DNA from: Oribacterium sp.
GTDB taxonomy: Bacteria; Bacillota_A; Clostridia; Lachnospirales; Lachnospiraceae
Direction of reading: 5' to 3'
Assembly: GCA_017940955.1 (NCBI GenBank)
Contig: JAGAXP010000231.1
Location: 1-9,052, forward strand
DNA length: 9,052 nucleotides
Within the stretch, counting starts at the first letter, position 1. Every line of letters begins with the position of its first letter. Made by a program: the position numbers and the translations under genes. Below the pieces are notes generated by a model, which did no database searches, was not told the origin of the DNA, and saw only the letters and a program-made list of their open reading frames with translations. Below, one piece after another: positions 5,684 through 9,052 of the stretch.

Positions 5684-6058
5684 TTACTTAAGAGTAACCT
5701 TAGCGCCAACTTCCTCAAGCTTCTTCTTGAGCTCTTCAGCCTCTGCCTTAGGAGCCTGCTCCTTAAGTACCTTAGGAGCTGACTCAACAGCTTCCTTAGC
5801 TTCCTTAAGACCAAGACCAGTTGCCTCACGAACAACCTTGATAACCTTGATCTTCTCTGCGCCTACCTCTGTAAGCTCAACGTCGAACTCTGTCTTCTCC
5901 TCAGCTGGAGCTGCACCTGCAGCAGGACCTGCAACAACAACACCTGCAGCAGCAGATACACCAAACTCTTCCTCAACAGCCTTTACAAGGTCATTAAGCT
6001 CTACAACAGAAAGCTCCTTGATAGCTGCGATAAACTCTTCTGTAGTTAACTTAGCCAT
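5684..6058 (-). CDS. rplL: Ribosomal protein bL12 (L7/L12)
   Basis: A 124-residue stalk protein of standard length. The N-terminal dimerisation helices (1 to about 32, [20 protein letters not shown]) bind L10, followed by an Ala/Gly/Pro hinge (about 37-55) and the globular C-terminal domain ([20 protein letters not shown], then [11 protein letters not shown]) that recruits translation GTPases. The start at 6058 gives the typical [14 protein letters not shown] (6067-6071) lies eight bases upstream, whereas an in-frame ATG at 6073 would put this SD within the gene. It is last in the operon, 140 bases after rplJ, and is followed by a terminator rather than rpoB. Confidence 0.97.
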   Translation of the reverse strand: MAKLTTEEFIAAIKELSVVELNDLVKAVEEEFGVSAAAGVVVAGPAAGAAPAEEKTEFDVELTEVGAEKIKVIKVVREATGLGLKEAKEAVESAPKVLKEQAPKAEAEELKKKLEEVGAKVTLK

Positions 6059-6083
6059 TTTAATTTCCTCCATTTAGAAATTT

Positions 6084-6180
6084 GTGCCCGGGGCACTGAT
6101 TGAATTTTTGTTATAAACTGTGCAATTTACATTGCTTTTGTAATCTTTAGATTACTATGTGAAGCTTTAAGCCGCTTCAC
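6084..6180 (-). promoter_or_regulatory. Four successive hairpins between rplJ and rplL
   Basis: In transcript order: GTGAAGC/GCTTCAC (6180-6159, eight-base loop), GTAATC/GATTAC (6155-6140, TAAA loop), GCAAT/ATTGC (6135-6122, GTAA loop of GNRA type) and GTGCCCCGGGCAC (6096-6084). None has a T-run, so they do not look like terminators. They may be processing or stability elements that help raise L12 output relative to L10, which is needed for the several-to-one L12:L10 ratio. Stems are seen; function is inference. Confidence 0.6.
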
Positions 6181-6198
6181 GATGCCATAAGCTTATAA

Positions 6199-6693
6199 TT
6201 AAGCTGCAGGCTCGCTCTTCTCTGCAACCTGATTGATAACGCGTGCGAAGTTTGCGATAGGACTCTGAAGAGAACCACAAAGTCTTGAGAGAAGCTCCTC
6301 TCTTGAAGGGATAGCTGCAAGAGTCTGAACCTCGTTCTTGTCATAAAGCTTGCCTTCAGCAACTGCTGCCTTAAGCTCAAGCTTAGGAGCTGTCTTAGCA
6401 AACTTAGCGATGATTCTTGCTGCTGCTGCAGGATCTTCCTTTGATACTGCAATAGCTGTAGGTCCCTCAAGTACGTCATCAAGCTGAGCGAAATCTGTAC
6501 CCTCTGCTGCTCTCTTGATAAGAGTGTTCTTGTAAACCTTGTACTGAACACCAGCCTCTCTTAACTGCTTACGAAGGATTGTATCCTGCTCAACAGTAAG
6601 TCCGAGGTAATCAACGGCAGTAACAGCTACAGCACCATCAAAAAGTGCCTTGATCTCGTCAACGATTGGCTGTTTAATTTCAACCTTTGCCAT
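6199..6693 (-). CDS. rplJ: Ribosomal protein uL10
   Basis: A 164-residue protein, normal for bacterial L10. The N-terminal region (MAKVEIKQPIVDEIKALFDGAVAV and DYLGLTVEQDTILRKQLREA) binds 23S rRNA and L11's neighbourhood; YKVYKNTLIKRAAEG (about 52-66) is the typical rRNA-contacting motif. The C-terminal helix (ending VINQVAEKSEPAA) carries bL12 dimers. AAGGAGG lies upstream of the ATG at 6693 at good spacing. The gene has its own promoter and a leader that the L10-L12 complex probably binds for feedback. Confidence 0.97.
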   Translation of the reverse strand: MAKVEIKQPIVDEIKALFDGAVAVTAVDYLGLTVEQDTILRKQLREAGVQYKVYKNTLIKRAAEGTDFAQLDDVLEGPTAIAVSKEDPAAAARIIAKFAKTAPKLELKAAVAEGKLYDKNEVQTLAAIPSREELLSRLCGSLQSPIANFARVINQVAEKSEPAA

Positions 6694-6740
6694 TTTACGG
6701 TTTTTCCTCCTTATAAGATTTCGTATAAACCTTTCTAAAA

Positions 6741-6770
6741 GGAAAACCCCATGCCAAAAGACATGGGGTT
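6741..6770 (-). terminator. Attenuator hairpin in the rplJ leader
   Basis: CATGGGGTT (6762-6770) and AACCCCATG (6745-6753) form a 9-bp stem with an eight-base loop. On the minus strand it is followed by TTTT, CC, TTTT, a modest termination tract. It lies 50 bases upstream of rplJ inside the L10 leader, as expected for attenuation of the rplJL unit. Confidence 0.75.
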
Positions 6771-6772
6771 GA

Positions 6773-6859
6773 ACAAACTAAATCGTTTGTATCTTTCCTC
6801 GGCAGGCGTTCTGTCTTACGGTACTTTACGGTACCACCTGCTGTCTTCGGGTTAATACG
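6773..6859 (-). promoter_or_regulatory. L10 leader (autoregulatory r-protein mRNA element)
   Basis: The transcript contains CAGCAGG (6843-6837) and CCTGCCGAGG (6806-6797), the paired strands and kink-turn-like asymmetric loop characteristic of the Firmicute L10 leader. Between them is a small stem GGTAC/GTACC (6835-6831 with 6824-6820) made from two direct copies of TTACGGTAC ten bases apart. A further stem ACAAAC/GTTTGT (6773-6778 with 6785-6790) precedes the attenuator. Binding of L10-(L12) to this leader is known to reduce rplJL expression. Confidence 0.8.
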
Positions 6860-6865
6860 TTGCGT

Positions 6866-6894
6866 ATATTAACATCCGTTATTCGGATTGTCAA
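6866..6894 (-). promoter_or_regulatory. Promoter of the rplJ-rplL unit
   Basis: On the minus strand TTGACA (6894-6889) and TAATAT (6871-6866) are 17 bases apart. Transcription should start near 6859. The spacer itself contains an inverted repeat, ATCCG then CGGAT with five bases between. It lies just after the rplA stop codon, giving rplJL a separate supply of transcript. Confidence 0.85.
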
Positions 6895-6915
6895 TAACTA
6901 ATATGTATTTTTTAA

Positions 6916-7608
6916 TTAAGCACCGAACTGAACAGTATCAAGCTTAACTCCGGGACCCATTGTAGATGTCAGAGTAGCTGACTTCATGTATGTTCCCTTA
7001 AGTGTAGCAGGTCTGGCCTTAACGATAGCACTCATAAGTGCGCTAAGGTTCTCCTGAAGCTTAGCTGTCTCGAAAGATGCCTTTCCAACAGGAACGTGGA
7101 TGATGTTAGCCTTGTCAAGACGATACTCAACCTTACCGGCCTTAGTATCAGCGATTGCCTTAGCTACATCCATAGTAACAGTACCTGTCTTAGGGTTTGG
7201 CATTAAGCCCTTAGGTCCGAGGAGACGACCGATACGTCCAACAACGCCCATCATATCAGGTGTAGCGATTACAACATCGTAATCGAACCAACCACCCTGG
7301 ATCTTAGGAATAAGCTCCTCTGCTCCTACGAAATCTGCACCGGCTGCCTGAGCTTCATCAGCCTTAGCGCCCTTTGCAAATACGAGGATTCTAACCTTCT
7401 TACCTGTTCCGGCAGGAAGTACAACGGAACCACGAACCTGCTGATCAGCGTGACGTGAGTCACAACCGGTTCTGATGTGAAGTTCAACGGTCTCGTCGAA
7501 TTTTGCTGTTGCATTCTTCTTTACAAGCTCGATAGCGTCTACTGCACTGTACTTTACAGCTCTGTCTACGCCCTGAGCAGCTGCATTATATCTCTTACCT
7601 GTTTTCAT
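6916..7608 (-). CDS. rplA: Ribosomal protein uL1
   Basis: A 230-residue protein of usual length, forming the mobile L1 stalk at the tRNA exit site and acting as a translational repressor of its own mRNA. The family signature [19 protein letters not shown] lies at about residues 127-145; [18 protein letters not shown] (52-69) and the C-terminal TMGPGVKLD are also typical. The usual VDPRHADQ sequence reads CDSRHADQ here, a small departure. GGGAGG is ten bases before the ATG. It is 18 bases after rplK, so the two are surely co-transcribed. Confidence 0.97.
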   Translation of the reverse strand: MKTGKRYNAAAQGVDRAVKYSAVDAIELVKKNATAKFDETVELHIRTGCDSRHADQQVRGSVVLPAGTGKKVRILVFAKGAKADEAQAAGADFVGAEELIPKIQGGWFDYDVVIATPDMMGVVGRIGRLLGPKGLMPNPKTGTVTMDVAKAIADTKAGKVEYRLDKANIIHVPVGKASFETAKLQENLSALMSAIVKARPATLKGTYMKSATLTSTMGPGVKLDTVQFGA

Positions 7609-7626
7609 AATCAGTTGACCTCCCTA

Positions 7627-8052
7627 TTACTTCTCTACTTCAACGCCCATTGATCTGCATGTTCCGGCGATCATAGACATAGCAGCTTCAAGTGATGCAG
7701 CATTAAGATCTTTCATCTTTGTCTCTGCAATCTTCTGAAGATCAGCCTTACTGATTGTAGCAACCTTGTTCTTGTTAGGCTGGCCTGATGCCTTTTGGAT
7801 CTTACAAGCCTTCTTGATAAGAACTGCTGCAGGAGGAGTCTTTGTGATGAAGCTGAAGCTTCTGTCAGCGTAAACAGTGATAACTACAGGGATGATAACA
7901 TCACCCTCGTTAGCTGTTCTTGCATTGAACTCCTTTGTGAATGCAACGATATTTACACCATGCTGTCCAAGAGCAGGACCTACTGGTGGAGCCGGTGTTG
8001 CTTTACCAGCTGGAATCTGTAACTTGATATAACCTTCTACCTTCTTTGCCAT
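7627..8052 (-). CDS. rplK: Ribosomal protein uL11
   Basis: A 141-residue protein of standard length at the GTPase-associated centre. The N-terminal domain starts [20 protein letters not shown] and contains [16 protein letters not shown] (about 21-36), the typical Pro-rich linker region; the C-terminal rRNA-binding domain includes [15 protein letters not shown] and the final [11 protein letters not shown]. The start at 8052 is preferred over an in-frame ATG at 8109, because AAGGAGG lies just before 8052 and the extra N-terminus is unlike L11 and overlaps a leader structure. Confidence 0.97.
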   Translation of the reverse strand: MAKKVEGYIKLQIPAGKATPAPPVGPALGQHGVNIVAFTKEFNARTANEGDVIIPVVITVYADRSFSFITKTPPAAVLIKKACKIQKASGQPNKNKVATISKADLQKIAETKMKDLNAASLEAAMSMIAGTCRSMGVEVEK

Positions 8053-8065
8053 TATGGCACCTCCT

Positions 8066-8110
8066 TGTGGTAATTGCGGGGTAGACGAACTATTCGCTAA
8101 CCCTCCCATA
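8066..8110 (-). promoter_or_regulatory. Probable L1 leader (L1-binding mRNA hairpin) before rplK
   Basis: The transcript reads TGG-GA-GGGT (8108-8100), an inner stem GCGAA/TTCGT, then ACCC (8082-8079), an eight-base asymmetric stretch and CCA (8070-8068), immediately before the rplK ribosome binding site. Two helices separated by GA opposite a longer loop is the arrangement that L1 recognises in 23S rRNA and in rplKA leaders. Assigned from recollection of that layout, not from a search. Confidence 0.55.
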
Positions 8111-8115
8111 CTTTG

Positions 8116-8646
8116 TTATCTGAGTTTCTGAACTTCTCCGTAGGATAACTCTACAGGAGTTTCTCTGCCGAACATCTCAACTGAGATGGTAACGGTCTTC
8201 TTCTGATCATTGATCTCGCTGATGACACCGACTGTATCCTTCCATGCTCCGGAAATAACAGATACTGTATCTCCCAATGCGAAATCCACAAGCACTTCTG
8301 ACTTTCTATAGCCGAGGCTTATGATTTCCTCTTCTGAAAGAGGCGTTGGCTCTGATCCCGGGCCAACAAATCCGGTGACGCCACGTGTATTTCTCACAAC
8401 GTACCAGGTTTCCTGATTCATGACCATATTAACGAGAACATAGCCCGGGAACATTTTCTTATCAGTCTTCTTCTCAACGCCGTTCTTCATTTCAATGACC
8501 GGCTGCATCGGAACGCTGACTTCAAGAATGAGATCCTGAAGACCACGGTTTTCGATGGTCTTTTCCAGATCCATCTTGACCTTGTTCTCGTAGCCTGAAT
8601 AGGTATGAGCTACATACCAACGAGCTGCAGAATTTGTCTCTGACAT
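8116..8646 (-). CDS. nusG: Transcription termination/antitermination factor NusG
   Basis: A 176-residue protein of normal length. The NGN domain begins ARWYVAHTYSGYENKVK (8-24) and contains KKMFPGYVLVNM and WYVVRNTRGVTGFVGPG, the surfaces that contact RNA polymerase. The KOW domain spans about 122-176 and ends FGRETPVELSYGEVQKL. The KOW core reads GAWKDTVGVI where many relatives have GPFxxxxGxV, a variation rather than a loss. It affects pausing, Rho-dependent termination and transcription-translation coupling. AAAGGGGAT precedes the ATG. It lies 11 bases after secE. Confidence 0.97.
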   Translation of the reverse strand: MSETNSAARWYVAHTYSGYENKVKMDLEKTIENRGLQDLILEVSVPMQPVIEMKNGVEKKTDKKMFPGYVLVNMVMNQETWYVVRNTRGVTGFVGPGSEPTPLSEEEIISLGYRKSEVLVDFALGDTVSVISGAWKDTVGVISEINDQKKTVTISVEMFGRETPVELSYGEVQKLR

Positions 8647-8657
8647 TGATATCCCCT

Positions 8658-8855
8658 TTACTTAAGTATAAAGCCAAGTCCTGTCTTCATGATGAGATCA
8701 AGAACTGCGATAACAACTCCTATAAGCAAACCTACAACGATAGTAGCTGTAGTTTCCTTTATAACGGTCTGTCTATTCGGGAAAATAATCTTGTTAAATT
8801 CCGTCCTGAGACCCTTGAAGAAGCTCTCTAAACCGGAACTCTTCTTCTCGTCCAT
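8658..8855 (-). CDS. secE: Preprotein translocase subunit SecE
   Basis: A 65-residue short-form SecE with a cytoplasmic amphipathic N-terminus (FFKGLRTEFNKIIFPNRQTV, with the typical conserved Trp position occupied by Phe) and one membrane segment at about 37-58 (TATIVVGLLIGVVIAVLDLI). It clamps SecY in the translocon. AAGGAG lies ten bases or so before the ATG at 8855, within the end of rpmG. The stop codon of rpmG and this start share one base (TAATG), indicating translational coupling. Confidence 0.95.
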   Translation of the reverse strand: MDEKKSSGLESFFKGLRTEFNKIIFPNRQTVIKETTATIVVGLLIGVVIAVLDLIMKTGLGFILK

Positions 8856-9004
8856 TACTTTGTCTCCTTATGAAGCGTGTGCTGTTTACAGAATCTGCAA
8901 TACTTACGAATTTCCATTCTCTCAGGATGGTTCTTCTTTTCCTTAGTCGTGAAGTAATTTCTCTGCTTACATTCTGTACATGCTAAAATAATCTTTGTGC
9001 GCAC
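8855..9004 (-). CDS. rpmG: Ribosomal protein bL33, zinc-ribbon (four-Cys) form
   Basis: A 49-residue protein starting at GTG (9004) and ending at the TAA that overlaps secE. The sequence begins (V/M)[16 protein letters not shown] and has paired cysteines CTEC (9-12) and CRFC (36-39), the four-Cys form that holds one zinc. [17 protein letters not shown] is typical of bL33. The GTG start is supported by GGAGG nine bases upstream and an in-frame stop codon just before it. It is the first visible gene of the minus-strand operon; the promoter is not evident in the remaining 48 bases and may lie beyond the window. Confidence 0.93.
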   Translation of the reverse strand: MRTKIILACTECKQRNYFTTKEKKNHPERMEIRKYCRFCKQHTLHKETK

Positions 9005-9052
9005 GGCTGTTCACCTCCAATGATTCTTAACTCCGCATGACTACGAAATTAG

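Noticed and set aside
5727..6077. 116-residue reading frame antisense to rplL
   Set aside because: It is the low-complexity shadow of the Ala/Glu-rich rplL gene, with no ribosome binding site or recognisable domain.
9005..9052. tRNA or promoter upstream of rpmG
   Set aside because: Only 48 bases remain; no tRNA arms or -35/-10 pair can be recognised.

Overview
The window looks like chromosome from a Gram-positive Clostridia-type Firmicute, most likely Lachnospiraceae. This is inferred from strong AAGGAGG-type ribosome binding sites, the order rpmG-secE-nusG-rplK-rplA-rplJ-rplL with an L10 leader, and the protein styles; no 16S gene is present to confirm it.

Layout. Positions 1-889 (minus) hold the N-terminal 296 residues of a membrane-anchored diguanylate cyclase that runs off the left edge. 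Positions 890-1244 are a divergent intergenic region. It carries a 13-bp inverted repeat bracketed by 10-bp direct repeats (1043-1122), then a near-consensus promoter with two palindromic Fur-family operators. Positions 1245-4803 (plus) form a zinc-uptake operon: a Fur/Zur-family regulator, a His-rich ZnuA-like lipoprotein, the ATPase ZnuC and the permease ZnuB, closed by a terminator that overlaps the znuB stop codon. Two tandem copies of a roughly 62-bp repeat lie before znuA, and an inverted copy lies between znuA and znuC. Positions 5025-5594 (plus) are an isolated TetR-family regulator.

From 5636 to the right edge everything is on the minus strand. Transcription enters from the right: rpmG, secE, nusG, an L1-leader-like hairpin, rplK, rplA, then an internal promoter with an L10 leader and attenuator, rplJ, a 140-nt spacer full of hairpins, and rplL, followed by a strong terminator. 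rpoB does not follow rplL, which departs from the common rplKAJL-rpoBC arrangement.

How the genes fit together. The Zur-like protein probably represses its own operon when zinc is plentiful, through sites of the form TGCAAATNATTTGCA. ZnuA captures zinc outside the membrane and passes it to ZnuB, driven by ZnuC. The ribosomal block supplies stalk and translocation-linked proteins and appears to use L1 and L10 feedback.

The least ordinary signals are the repeat family around znuA, the hairpin element upstream of the regulator, the uncommon Fur-box sequence, the apparent loss of the third metal-binding His in ZnuA, and the row of hairpins between rplJ and rplL. I see no wholly new multi-gene system here.
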